From: Arenimonas daejeonensis
GTDB taxonomy: Bacteria; Pseudomonadota; Gammaproteobacteria; Xanthomonadales; Xanthomonadaceae
Assembly: GCF_007993735.1 (NCBI RefSeq)
Contig: NZ_CP042453.1
Location: forward strand, 1,178,001 to 1,242,000
Direction: 5' to 3'
Length of the DNA stretch: 64,000 nucleotides
The notes under the pieces were generated by a model. That model did not search any database, was not told the origin of the DNA, and worked only from the letters and a program-made list of their open reading frames with translations. The stretch's first letter is position 1; every line of letters starts with the position of its first letter. A program made the translations under genes and the position numbers. Shown here in pieces: positions 49,922 to 59,587 of the stretch.

Positions 49922-50664
49922 GCGCTGCGTGCCACCACCGGCTCGTCGTAGTGCAGGCCGCACTCGCGCTTGAGGCCGAAGAAGCGGGTGTCTTCCTCGC
50001 GCATGCCGGGTTCCCAGGCGCGGGTGCTGTGCACGTCGCCGATGGAGACGTAGCCCTTGTCCCATAGCGGGTGGTAGGGCAGGTCGTGCCGGGTGAGGTA
50101 GCGGCCGATGTCGCGGTCGGTCCAGTCGGCGAGCGGGTGCAGTTTCCAGCGGCCGTCTTTCAGTTCGAGGAAGTCGGTGTTGGCGCGTGTGCTGGATTGG
50201 TCGCGGCGCAGGCCGGCGATCCAGGTGCGCACGCCCAGTTCCTTCAACTTGCGCTGCATCGGTTCGACCTTGTGCGCGCGGTTGTAGCGGTCGATGCCGT
50301 CGGCGCCCAGGGTTTCCAGCGAGGCGATGCTGGCGGGCGACCAGGCCTTGGCCGGGTCGGGGCGGGCGATGTGCAGGTTCAGCTGCAGGCGGTGCGTGAG
50401 CTCATCCACGAAGCCGTAGGTTTCCGGGAACAGGTAGCCGGTATCCACCAGGATCACGGGCAGGTCGGGGCGCACGCGCGTGGCGAGGTGCAGGGCCACC
50501 GCCGACTGCGCGCCGAAGCTGGACGAGAGCGCGTGTTCGCCCGACAGCGATTCCAGCGCCCATTCGATGCGCTGCTGCGCCGTGCGGCCGGCCAGCCAGG
50601 TGTTGAGTTCAGCCAGCCCTTGCCGGGATTCGGCGGCGGCGGTCGGGTCGGGGACGGTGCTCAT
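49918..50664 (-). CDS. cysH: Phosphoadenylylsulfate (PAPS) reductase
   Basis: 248 aa. [17 protein letters not shown] is the PP-loop-like substrate site, [20 protein letters not shown] and the C-terminal [10 protein letters not shown] carry the catalytic cysteine (ECGLH). It reduces PAPS to sulfite with thioredoxin. The absence of the two CC pairs expected in APS reductases, as far as I can see, supports PAPS as substrate, in line with the CysC domain of CysNC. ATG 50664 overlaps the cysI stop (ATGA). It is last in the cysJIH operon. Confidence 0.93.
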   Translation of the reverse strand: MSTVPDPTAAAESRQGLAELNTWLAGRTAQQRIEWALESLSGEHALSSSFGAQSAVALHLATRVRPDLPVILVDTGYLFPETYGFVDELTHRLQLNLHIARPDPAKAWSPASIASLETLGADGIDRYNRAHKVEPMQRKLKELGVRTWIAGLRRDQSSTRANTDFLELKDGRWKLHPLADWTDRDIGRYLTRHDLPYHPLWDKGYVSIGDVHSTRAWEPGMREEDTRFFGLKRECGLHYDEPVVARSA

Positions 50665-52345
50665 GCCTGCAGCTCCACGGGAATGCCGATGCGCGGCGTC
50701 ACCACGCCGGCGCGGACGAGAAAATCGCCGAAGCCTTCGCCGGCGCCGCGCTCGGCGGCGTAATCCGCGAGCAGGGGCTCGAGCGCGGCGAGGATCTCCG
50801 GCTCCGCGATGTTTTCGCGGTAAAGGGTGTTCAGGCGCTGGCCGCGGTGGTCGGCGCCCAGCATCAGGTTGTAGCGGCCGGGCGCCTTGCCCACGAGCGC
50901 GATCTCGCCCAGGTAGGGACGCGAGCAGCCGTTGGGGCAACCGCTGATGCGAAGTCCGATGTCTGCGTCTGTCAGGCCGTGGGTGGCCAGTTGTGCTTCG
51001 AGCTTGTCGAGCAGCGCGGGCAGATAACGCTCCGCCTCCGCCATCGCCAGGCCGCAGGTCGGCAGCGCGACGCAGGCCAGGGACTTCAGGCGCAGCGGGC
51101 TGGCGCTGCGGAAGCCGTCGAGGCCGTGCGCGGCGACCAGTGCGTCGATCTGGGCGCGCTTCGCCTCCGGCACCCCCGCGATGACGAGGTTCTGGTTCGG
51201 CGTCATGCGGAAGTCGCCCTCGTGCACCTTGGCGATCTCGCGCAGGCCGGTGAGGTGGGTGCCGTGCCCGCCGTCCTGGATGCGGCCGGCCAGCAGGCGC
51301 AGCGTCAGATGCCAGCGGCCGTCTTCGCCCGCGACCCAGCCGAAGCGGTCGCCGCTGTGATCGAAGGCGAAGCGCCGCGCCGGGGAGAGAGTGAACCCGG
51401 CGCGGCGTTCGACTTATAGGTGAACCAGGCGATGCCGTGGTCATCAATCGTGTACTTCAGTCGCGCGCGCTTGCGTACGGTGCGGTTGCCGTGGTCGCGC
51501 TGCGCCGTGACGACGGCGGTGGCGATGGCGGTCACCTGGTCGGGCGTGACGAAACCGATCACGTCGGCCAGGCGCGGGTAGGTTTCCGGGTCGCCGTGGG
51601 TGGCGCCCATGCCGCCGCCGACGCTGACGTTGTATCCGGCCAACACGCCGTCCTCGACGATGGCGATGAAGCCGAGGTCCTGCGCGAACACATCCACATC
51701 ATTCACCGGCGGTATCGCGAAGCCGATCTTGAACTTGCGCGGCAGGTAGGCCTGGCCGTAGATCGGTTCCTCTTCCTCGCCGGCGCCAGCCACACGCTCT
51801 TCGTCCAGCCAGATTTCGTAGTAGGCGCGGGTGTTGGGCAGCAGGTGTTCGCTAAGCGCCGCCGCCTGCGCGTACACGGCCGCATGCAGATCGGACTGCA
51901 GCGGATTCGCCGCCACCGCCACGTTGCGGTTGACGTCGCCGCAGGCGGCCAGGGTGTCGATCAGTGCGGCGTTGATCGCCTGCATGGTCGGCTTGAGCTT
52001 GCCCTTGATCACGCCGTGGAACTGGAAGGCCTGGCGCGTGGTGATGCGCAGACCACGTTCGGCGTAGGTCGTTGCGATGGCGTCGAGCTTGAGCCACTGT
52101 TCCGGCGTGATCACGCCGCCCGGCGTGCGGGTGCGGATCATGAAGCTGTAGTCGGGCTCGAGCTTGGCCAGCCGGCGTTCGTCGCGGAGGTCGCGGTCGT
52201 CCTGCTGGTAGCTGCCGTGGTACTTGATCAGCACCTGGTCGTCTTCGGCCAGCGCGCCGGTGACCGGGTTGGCCAGGCTCTGCAGCAGGGTGCCGCGCAG
52301 GCGGCTGCTGGCCTGCTTGATGTCTTCGACCGAGTGCGCGCTCAT
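50661..52345 (-). CDS. cysI: Sulfite reductase hemoprotein beta-component (one-base frameshift)
   Basis: 561 aa after repair. [36 protein letters not shown] and [20 protein letters not shown] are in the first frame. A missing G near 51413 shifts the frame; the second part gives [11 protein letters not shown], and the siroheme/4Fe-4S cysteines [19 protein letters not shown] and [19 protein letters not shown]. It reduces sulfite to sulfide together with CysJ. ATGA overlaps link it to both cysJ and cysH. Confidence 0.93.
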
Positions 52346-54125
52346 CAGTACACGTCCCGGGCGTAGCGGCCCTGCTGCTGCAGCTGCGCCAGCCACTCGC
52401 GCGCGCCGTCGGCGTCGCGGCCGCCGTGTTCCACGGCCACGGCGAGCAGGGTCTGTTCCACGTCGCGGCCCATCGTGGTGGCGCCGCAGACATAGAGATG
52501 GGCGCCGGACTCGATCCAGCGATACAGCTCGGCGCCGTGTTCGTGCAGCTTGTCCTGCACGTAGATCTTGTTCTGCTGGTCGCGCGAGAACGCCAGGTCG
52601 AGTTTGTGCAGCTGGCCGTTCTTCAACGCCAGCTGCCACTCCAGCTGGTACAGGAAGTCATGGCGCGCATGCGGATTGCCGAATAGCAGCCAGTTGCGGC
52701 CGGTCGCGCCGGCGGCGCTGCGTTCCTGCACGAAACCGCGGAAGGGCGCGACGCCGGTGCCGGGGCCGATCATGATCACGTCACGCGCGCCGTCCTTCGG
52801 CAGGCGGAAACGTTCGTTGGCTTCGATGTACACCGGCAGGCGCTCGCCTTCCGCCGCGGACGCCAGCAGGTGCGAAGCGGCGCCCCAACGGCGGCCGCCC
52901 GGCGCATCCCAGGCGACGTGGTCCACGGTGAGGTGCGCTTCCGGCCCGACCACGGCCTGGCTGGAGGCGATCGAATACAGCCGCGGCGCCAGCGGCGCAG
53001 CGCGGCCACCAGGTCTTCGGCCGACCACGCTGCCGGGAAGGCCTGCAGCAGGTCGATCAGCTGGTGCGAGGCGAGCAGCTTCGCCAGGCCGTCGTTGTTC
53101 TCCGGCTGCAGAAGGCGCGAGAGCTCGTCGCGGCCCGCCCGTTCGGCGTGGCGCTGCAGGAAGGGGCGGGCAAGTTTGGTCAGCTCGCGCTTTTCGCTGA
53201 GCCAGGTGCTCAGCGGCGCGCCTTCGATCGATGTGCCGGCATCAAGCGAGAGTTCGGCCAGTACGGCATCCACCAGGGCCGGCGGGTTTTTCGGCCACAG
53301 GCCCAGCGCGTCGCCGGGGTGGTAGCTGAGGCCGGAGCCTTCCAGCGAGATTTCCAGATGGCGCACGTCCTTGCGGCTGCCGCGGCCGGTGAGGCGCTGG
53401 TTCGCCAGCAGTTCCGCGGCGAAGGGTTTTTCGCGGCTCCAGGGCGACACGGCGGCGGCCGGGCGCAGCGGGGTGACGGTGGCCAGCGGTGCGTTCGACT
53501 TCAGTTCCTCGCGGGCGCTGTCGAGCGCCTTCGACAGCCACGGCGTGGCGACGGTTTCGACATCGAGGTCGCATTCGCCGCGCGCGAACAGGCGCTGTGC
53601 ACCCAGCTCGGCCAGGCGCTCGTCGAGCTGGAGGCCGGTGGCGTTGAACTGCGGGTAGCTGGAATCGCCCAGGCCCAGCACGGCGAACTTCAGCGACTTC
53701 AGCGCGGGCGCACGCTTGCCCAGCAGGTGTTCGACAAAACCGCGGGCGTCGTCCGGCGGATCGCCGTCGCCCTGGGTGCTGATGACGACGTAGAGCAGGC
53801 GCTCGTCCTTGAGCTCGCGCAGCGGGTAGCTGTCGGCGCGAACCAGACGCACGCCCAGGCCCTGGGCTTCGGCCTGCCGGGCCAGGGTTTCGGCCAGGCG
53901 CTTCGCGTTTCCGGTCTGGCTGCCGTAGACGATGCTCAGCCGCGCCGACGCCGACACCTCGGCCGCGACGGCCGGGCGCTGGCCCGGACGCGCGGCGAGG
54001 CCGGCGGCATACCCGGACAACCACCACAGGCCGGGGGCGTCCAGCCCCTCGGTCAGGCGCGCCAGCAGGTCGATCCGGTCCTCGGGCAGGGGCGGCACGG
54101 GCAGGACGGCGGGGGCGGGAGGCAT
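52345..54125 (-). CDS. cysJ: Sulfite reductase flavoprotein alpha-component (one-base frameshift)
   Basis: 593 aa after repair. The flavodoxin-like FMN domain has [20 protein letters not shown] and [19 protein letters not shown]; then come the FAD domain ([20 protein letters not shown]) and the NADPH domain ([38 protein letters not shown]), ending RYARDVY. A missing C near 52994 divides the FAD domain into two frames. It passes electrons from NADPH to CysI. ATG 54125 is used. It is first in the cysJIH operon. Confidence 0.93.
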
Positions 54126-54293
54126 CGGCAAAGGTCCGGGGAGAGCGTGAGCCGAAACTACGCGCGCGCTTTTTCCGCCGGAAAGGAAGAAGGGGCATGG
54201 GGATATGCCCGAGGGGCATTTCCCGGCATGGACGGGCGTTGCGCAGTGCCGCCGATGCCTCGCGGCTGCGGGGGAGGGCTACCCGCTCCGGAC
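54126..54293 (-). promoter_or_regulatory. cysJIH upstream region with repeated GGGGCAT motifs
   Basis: GGGGCAT occurs at 54192-54198 and 54213-54219, 21 b apart (two helical turns). The first forms an inverted repeat with ATGCCC (54205-54210). Placement 67-94 b upstream of cysJ fits an activator such as CysB. Confidence 0.4.
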
Positions 54294-55151
54294 TCAGCCG
54301 AGGCGGCGCTTGAGCGCCGCCACGAAGCGGTCGGCGGCGCCGGGGCCGTAGGGCAGGAAGACCGACGGTTCGGTCAATTCCAGTTCCAGCAGCTGCGGGC
54401 CATCGGCCGAGGGCAGCAGGTCCACGCGCGCGTAGGGCAGGGTGTCGAAGGGCAGGGCAGCCAGCACTTTCGCCGCGACCTCGTGTTCGGCGGCCGACGG
54501 CGTGCGTGACTGGATGTGTTCGGCCGCGAACAGCGCCCGGGTCGGGCCCTGGCCATGTTTGAGCAGCGGGCCCTTGCGGATGGCGTGGCTGAACTGGCCG
54601 TCGAAGAACAGCAGCGCGGTTTCGCCCTGTTCGTCCACCGCCTTCAGGTAGGGCTGCACCAGCACGTGCCGGTCCTGGTCGAGCAGGCGCCGGGCATGTT
54701 CGATCGCCGCCGCGCGTTCATCGCGCACGTATCGCTGCGCATCGCGCGAACCGGCGCCGACCGTGGGCTTGACCACGAACTCCTCGAGATCGGGCAGGGT
54801 GGCCGGGTCGTCGCCCGGTGCCAGGAAGTGGCTCTCGATCACCGGCACGCCCTGCCGGGCCAGTTCGCCCAGGTAACGTTTGTCGGTGTTCCAGCGCACG
54901 ACCCCGGGCGGGTTCCACAGGCGCGTGACCGCGGCCGTGCGTTCGCACCAGGCCAGGAATTCCGGCAGCCGGCCGGTGTAGTCCCAGGTCGAGCGCAGCA
55001 GCACCGCGTCGAAACGCGCCCAGCCCACCGTCGGGTCGTCCCAGGCCAGCGCATGGGCCTCGATGCCGGCCTCGGCGCAGGCCTCGCGCAGCGGCGCCAG
55101 GTCTTCGTCCAGCGAAAACGCACCGATGGCGGTGGCGAGCGCGAGTTTCAT
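54294..55151 (-). CDS. ATP-grasp domain protein of unknown substrate
   Basis: 285 aa. The sequence MKLALATAIGAFSLDEDLAP to LLRSTWDYTGRLPEFLAWCE, then EEFVVKPTVGAGSRDAQRY (ATP-grasp lysine and flexible loop) and YARVDLLPSADGPQLLELEL (metal-binding Asp and Glu) marks a RimK/glutathione-synthetase-like ATP-grasp ligase. Such enzymes join a carboxylate to an amine or thiol through an acyl phosphate. Substrate is unknown; some relatives are annotated near cycloserine or glutathione-like pathways. It shares the strand with ETF-QO, 23 b downstream of it. Confidence 0.75.
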   Translation of the reverse strand: MKLALATAIGAFSLDEDLAPLREACAEAGIEAHALAWDDPTVGWARFDAVLLRSTWDYTGRLPEFLAWCERTAAVTRLWNPPGVVRWNTDKRYLGELARQGVPVIESHFLAPGDDPATLPDLEEFVVKPTVGAGSRDAQRYVRDERAAAIEHARRLLDQDRHVLVQPYLKAVDEQGETALLFFDGQFSHAIRKGPLLKHGQGPTRALFAAEHIQSRTPSAAEHEVAAKVLAALPFDTLPYARVDLLPSADGPQLLELELTEPSVFLPYGPGAADRFVAALKRRLG

Positions 55152-55174
55152 GCGGGCAGGATGCGCGGCGGCCG

Positions 55175-56783
55175 TTACAGGTTCTGGTAGTTGGGACCGG
55201 CGCCGCCCTCGGGCGTGACCCAGGTGATGATCTCGTACGGGTCCTTGATGTCGCAGGTCTTGCAGTGCACGCAGTTGGCGGCGTTGATCTGCAGGCGCTT
55301 GCCGGCGCCATCGGCCACGATCTCGTACACGCCCGCCGGGCAGAAGCGCTGGCAGGGGTTGCCGTATTCCTCGGCGCACTTCGTGATGCAGATGTCGGTG
55401 TTCGACACCTTCAGGTGCACCGGCTGGTCCTCGTCGTGCTCGGTGGCGGCGAAATAGACGCCGGCCAGGCGGTCACGCGGGGCGAGCGTACGTTCGACGT
55501 AGTCGCGTTTGGGTTTTTCGGCGACGTCGAGCTTCTGCAGCGAGTTCCAGTCCGGCTTGCAGCGCCAGGTCCAGGGCGAGAGACCGGCGGTGGCCGTTTC
55601 CCATCCGGCATTCACCAGGCCGAACCACATGCCCTTCTTGAAGCCGGGTTTGATGTTGCGGACCTTCTTCAATTCGGCCATCGCCGGCGAGGCGCGCAGT
55701 TTGGCGTCGAATCCGGTGCTGCTCAGGCCCTCGGCCTGCGCCGCCAGATGTTCCGCCGCCAGCATGCCGCTGCGGATGGCCTGGTGCGTGCCCTTGATCT
55801 TGGGCACGTTGAGCAGGCCGGCGGTGTCGCCGATCAGCAGCGCGCCGGGCATCTCGACCCTGGGCAGCGACTGGTAACCCCGGTGACGATCGCGCGCGCA
55901 CCAGCGCTGAGGAGGGTGCCGCCTTCAAGCAGCGCCTTCACCGACGGATGGTTCTTCCACTGCTGGAAGGCTTCGTAGGGCTGGTAGTTCGGGTCGCGGT
56001 AGTCCAGGCCCGAGACGTAGCCGAGCGCGACCTGGTTCTTGTCCAGGTGGTACAGGAAGCTGCCGCCGTAGGTGTGCGTATCGGCCGGCCAGCCCAGGAA
56101 TGCACGATCTTGCCCGGCTTCACGCGGCCTTCCGGCACCTGCCAGAGTTCCTTGATGCCGATCGAATAATTCTGTGGGTCGGATTCGGCGTCGAGGCCGA
56201 ACTTGCGCACCAGTTGCTTGGTCAGGTGCCCGCGCGCGCCTTCCGCCAGCACGGTGACCTTGGCCTTGATGTCGATGCCCTGGGTGTAACCGGGCTTGTG
56301 CGATCCGTCCTTGGCCACGCCCATGTCGCCGATGCGCACGCCGGCGACCGCGCCGGCCTCGTCGTACAGCAGCTCGGCGGCGGCGAAGCCCGGATAGATT
56401 TCAACGCCCAGGGCCTCGGCCTGCGGCGCCAGCCAGGCGCACATCGCGCCCAGGCTGACGATGAAGTTGCCGTGGTTGTCCATCTGCGGCGGGACGATCG
56501 GGAATTTCGTTCCACCGGTCTTCGTGAGGAACCAGAACTCGTCCTCGGTGGCCGGCACGCAGACCGGCGGCGGGTTGTCGCGCCAGCCCGGCAGCAGGGC
56601 GTCGAGCGGGCCCGGTTCGATGACCGCGCCGGACAGGATATGGGCGCCGATGGTCGAGGACTTCTCGATTACGCAGACCGACAGCTCGGGCTTGAGCTGT
56701 TTGAGCCGGATGGCGAAAGACAGGCCCGCCGGGCCTGCGCCCACGGCCACCACGTCGTATTCCATCACGTCACGCTCGCTCAT
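55175..56783 (-). CDS. Electron transfer flavoprotein-ubiquinone oxidoreductase (two frameshifts)
   Basis: 536 aa after repair. YDVVAVGAGPAGLSFAIRLK binds FAD; IGIKELWQVPEGRVKPGKIV, LEGGTLLSAGARAIVTGG and PGALLIGDTAGLLNVPKIKG are typical, and the C-terminal 4Fe-4S site has CITKCAEEYGNPCQRFCPAG with NCVHCKTCDIKDPYEI. It takes electrons from ETF (etfAB, 37261-38956) to the quinone pool and is membrane-associated. One missing base near 56096-56099 and one G opposite 55878-55881 break the frame. ATG 56783 (MSERDVMEYD) is used; ATG 56765 is possible. It is divergent from the amidase homologue. Confidence 0.92.
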
Positions 56784-56855
56784 CTGGCTGGCTCCATACG
56801 CTGATGTCCGGATTGTCCCGCGTTTGCCCACGGGCGGGCAATCAAGGAAACTCCC

Positions 56856-58232
56856 GTGAAACCCCCGCCACGGAACATGCCACGCATGACCGCCAGCCCC
56901 GACGCCCTGCGCCAGGCCCCGCTCTATCGCGTGTTGCACGCCCTGGCCAAGGGCGAAACCAGCAGCGAGGCGCTGACAGGCGCCTGCCTGGCCGCGATCG
57001 CCCGCGACGGCAACCTGAATGCCTGGGCCTGGGTGGATGCCGCCGGTGCCCTGGCCCAGGCCCGCGCCAGCGACGAACGCCGCGCCGAGGGCAAGCCCCT
57101 GGGCCGCCTGGACGGCGTGCCGATCGCGGTGAACGACAACTTCGACGTGGCCGGCATGCCGACCGGCCTGGGCCTGCCCGGCCATCCGGGCCTGGCCGAA
57201 CACGACGCGCACGCGGTGCGGCGCCTGCGCGGCGCCGGCGCCGTGTTCCTGGGCAAGACCACGATCGACGAAGCGGCCTTCGGCACCGTCGGCCGCAACC
57301 CGCACCACGGCGACGTGCGCAATCCGGTGCTGCCGGACCGTGCCGCCGGGGGTGCTTCGGCTGGTGCGGCCGCCGCGGTGGCCGCCGGCCATGCGGTCGC
57401 CGCGCTGGGCTCGGACACGCTGGGTGCGGCGCGCATTCCCGCTGCGTTCTGCGGCCTGGTCGCGCACAAGCCGACCTTCGGCGAGATCAGCTGCCGCGGC
57501 ATGGCCATCGGCCTGCGCCGGCTCGACTGCCCGGGCCTGATCACCCGCACCGTGCAGGACTCGGCGCTGCTGCTGCCGGTGCTCAACGGCTACGACGCCG
57601 GCGACCCGCGCTCGCGCAAGCGCCGCGTGCCGCTGGCGCCGCCGGACTGGGTGCCGGGCGAACTCAAGGCCGGCGTGGTCGCCGACCTGTCGGCGCTGGG
57701 CGTGGATGCGGCCGTGGTCGAGAACTTCAGTGCCGTGATGGCGCGCGTGGCGCCGGTGTTCGGCAGTGCGTTGCCGGTGGCGCTGGAAGTGGCGCCGCTG
57801 GAAGTCGCGGCCACCCGCCGCGCCGCGCTGCTGCTGATGGAAGCCGAGATCCTGGCCGCGCACGAACCCCGCCTCGACGGCGCTTCGACGCGCCTGCGCT
57901 GGCTGCTCGATTTCGCCCAGCGCAAGACCGCCACCGATTACGCGCGCGCCGCCCAGCGCCTGGACGAACACGTGATCATGGTGCGGCGCCTGTTCGAACA
58001 GTTCGACGTGCTGCTGCTGCCGACCGTGGCCACGCCGCCGCCGGCCTTCGGCGCCGACGAACCCGCGAACCTGGCCGACCTCACCGCGCTGGCCTCGCTC
58101 GCCGGCTGCCCGGCGTTGAGCCTGCCGCTGCCCAACGGCCTTGGCCTGCAGCTGGTGGGTGCACCGGGCAGCGACCTGCGGCTGCTGGAACTCGGCCAGA
58201 TCCTGGCGTCGGTCGCCGATACCGGCGAGTAG
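56856..58232 (+). CDS. Amidase-signature family homologue lacking the catalytic triad
   Basis: 458 aa, full length for the amidase-signature fold. The Ser-cisSer-Lys triad appears lost. The lysine position reads AVNDNFDVAG (Asn 93 where AVKDN is usual), the cis-serine block reads GGASAG (Ala 167, usual GGSSGG), and the nucleophile block reads DTLGAARIP (Ala 191, usual DTGGSxRxP). The surrounding fold (DRAAGGASAGAAAAVAAG, IPAAFCGLVAHKPTFG) is otherwise intact and the frame is clean, so this is probably a maintained non-hydrolytic protein, not a decayed gene. AAGGA seven bases before GTG 56856 supports that start; ATG 56877 is possible. Role unknown. Confidence 0.75.
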   Translation: MKPPPRNMPRMTASPDALRQAPLYRVLHALAKGETSSEALTGACLAAIARDGNLNAWAWVDAAGALAQARASDERRAEGKPLGRLDGVPIAVNDNFDVAGMPTGLGLPGHPGLAEHDAHAVRRLRGAGAVFLGKTTIDEAAFGTVGRNPHHGDVRNPVLPDRAAGGASAGAAAAVAAGHAVAALGSDTLGAARIPAAFCGLVAHKPTFGEISCRGMAIGLRRLDCPGLITRTVQDSALLLPVLNGYDAGDPRSRKRRVPLAPPDWVPGELKAGVVADLSALGVDAAVVENFSAVMARVAPVFGSALPVALEVAPLEVAATRRAALLLMEAEILAAHEPRLDGASTRLRWLLDFAQRKTATDYARAAQRLDEHVIMVRRLFEQFDVLLLPTVATPPPAFGADEPANLADLTALASLAGCPALSLPLPNGLGLQLVGAPGSDLRLLELGQILASVADTGE

Positions 58233-58235
58233 GAG

Positions 58236-58379
58236 CTCCCTCCCCTGTTTACAGGGGGAGGGCTGGGGAGGGGTGAGCCCTTGCCTCGAACCATCACGCT
58301 CCGGAGTTCCACCCCCTCCCAACCTCCCCTGCAAGCAGGGGGAGGAGAAGGGGTAGGGCTGCAAGCAGGGGGAGGGGTT
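58236..58379. repeat. Cluster of CCCCTGC...GCAGGGG palindromic repeats
   Basis: Three related units fill the amidase-alkB gap: CCCCTG-TTTA-CAGGGG (58242-58257), CCCCTGC-AA-GCAGGGG (58326-58341), and a half unit GCAAGCAGGGGGAGGGG (58361-58377), joined by CT/GA-rich arms. They look like the small palindromic intergenic repeats found in many copies in Xanthomonadaceae genomes. They could act as a terminator for the amidase gene. Confidence 0.6.
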
Positions 58380-58386
58380 GATCAGG

Positions 58387-58980
58387 ATGCCCAAGGCTTA
58401 CGTCATTCCGGATGCCGATGTGCGCTTCGACCCGCAGTGGCTGCCGCGCGCGGAAGCCGATGTGCTGTTCGACCGGCTGATGGACGAGATCCACTGGGAG
58501 ACCCACCGTATCCGGATGTTCGGGCGCGAGGTGGATTCGCCGCGGCTGAGCTGCTGGATCGGCGACCCGGGCACCAGCTACGTCTATTCGCGCACGCGTT
58601 TTGAACCACGGCCCTGGCCGCCGGCGCTGCAGGCGCTGCGCGCGCGCATTGATGACGTCGCGGGCGTGGCGATGAACAGCGTACTGGCCAACCTCTACCG
58701 CAGCGGCAACCACGCCATGGGCTGGCACAGCGACGACGAACCCGAGCTCGGGCCGCGGCCGGTCATCGTGTCGCTGAGTCTGGGCGGCACGCGCCGGTTC
58801 GCTTTCCGGCACCGGCACGATGCGTCGAAGAAATTCGCACTCGACCTGCCGCACGGCAGCCTGCTGGTGATGGCCGGCGACACCCAGGCGAACTGGCGCC
58901 ACGCGCTGCCGCGCACGTTGCGCGCGGTGCCGCCGCGCCTGAACCTCACGTTCCGGCGGATTCTTCCGCCGGCGCCTTGA
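58387..58980 (+). CDS. alkB: AlkB-like 2-oxoglutarate/Fe(II) dioxygenase
   Basis: 197 aa. NSVLANLYRSGNHAMGWHSD with the HxD iron ligands (WHSDDEPELG), the substrate region SLSLGGTRRFAFRHR, and the distal His and Arg block WRHALPRTLRAVPPRLNLTFR match AlkB-family proteins closest to those repairing alkylated DNA or RNA. It oxidatively removes methyl groups from bases. ATG 58387 is chosen. The 3' end overlaps the convergent lipoprotein gene by 35 b. Confidence 0.85.
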   Translation: MPKAYVIPDADVRFDPQWLPRAEADVLFDRLMDEIHWETHRIRMFGREVDSPRLSCWIGDPGTSYVYSRTRFEPRPWPPALQALRARIDDVAGVAMNSVLANLYRSGNHAMGWHSDDEPELGPRPVIVSLSLGGTRRFAFRHRHDASKKFALDLPHGSLLVMAGDTQANWRHALPRTLRAVPPRLNLTFRRILPPAP

Positions 58981-59587
58981 CCAGGCGGTCGCCTTCGACC
59001 AGGGTCCAGCCGACGATCTCGGTGCTGATGTTCGAGAGCGCCTGGCTGAAACTGAGCACCATCGAATCGAGGTCCGGCGACGTGCCCGGCACGACCTGGC
59101 GGAAACGTTTCGTGACCGGCGAGCGCCCGCCGCCGCGCAGCCGCACCAGCATCGCCTGCACTTCGATCACGGCTTCGGGCCGGTCGCCGGTGTAGACGGT
59201 CTCGAACGCGCGCACTTCCAGCACCAGCCCGTATTCACCGCGCGAATAGGCGCCGAAGCGGCCGACCGCGGTGATCTTGCCCGAATCCTCGAATCCCTCG
59301 ACCAGGGTGGTCTGCAGCAGTTCGGGCACGCTGTCGGTCCACATCGCACCCTTGTAGGCCTGGAACCGGTTGGGCGTCGGCCGCACGGCAATGCGCGACG
59401 AGTCGAGCATCTGGTTGGCGGCGGTGACGCCGATGGACAGCGACCAGTCCGCCGCCGGCCAGGCCGGGTCGGGCGTGATGGACGCGGTCGGTGCGTACAC
59501 CTTCACTTCGGTCTTGGGCCCGCCGATCGCGGCGCAGCCGCCCAGCAGCAGCGATGCCGCGGCAGCCAGCAGGAAAACTCGGCTCAT
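58946..59587 (-). CDS. ABC-type transport auxiliary lipoprotein (PqiC/Mla-associated)
   Basis: 213 aa. A lipoprotein signal with lipobox LLLGGC (Cys about 18) precedes the ABC-type transport auxiliary domain (VKVYAPTASITPDPAWPAAD, SSRIAVRPTPNRFQAYKGAM, LLQTTLVEGFEDSGKITAVG). Such lipoproteins sit in the outer membrane and work with MCE-type lipid transport complexes. Its ATG overlaps the stop of the MCE gene (ATGA, 59584-59587), and it is last in the mlaE-mlaF-mlaD-lipoprotein operon. Confidence 0.82.
   Translation of the reverse strand: MSRVFLLAAAASLLLGGCAAIGGPKTEVKVYAPTASITPDPAWPAADWSLSIGVTAANQMLDSSRIAVRPTPNRFQAYKGAMWTDSVPELLQTTLVEGFEDSGKITAVGRFGAYSRGEYGLVLEVRAFETVYTGDRPEAVIEVQAMLVRLRGGGRSPVTKRFRQVVPGTSPDLDSMVLSFSQALSNISTEIVGWTLVEGDRLVKAPAEESAGT

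Noticed and set aside
56784-58394. Minus-strand open frame running from the ETF-QO start through the amidase region
   Set aside because: It is antisense to the amidase homologue and Gln/Arg/His-rich; ETF-QO homology begins at 56783.
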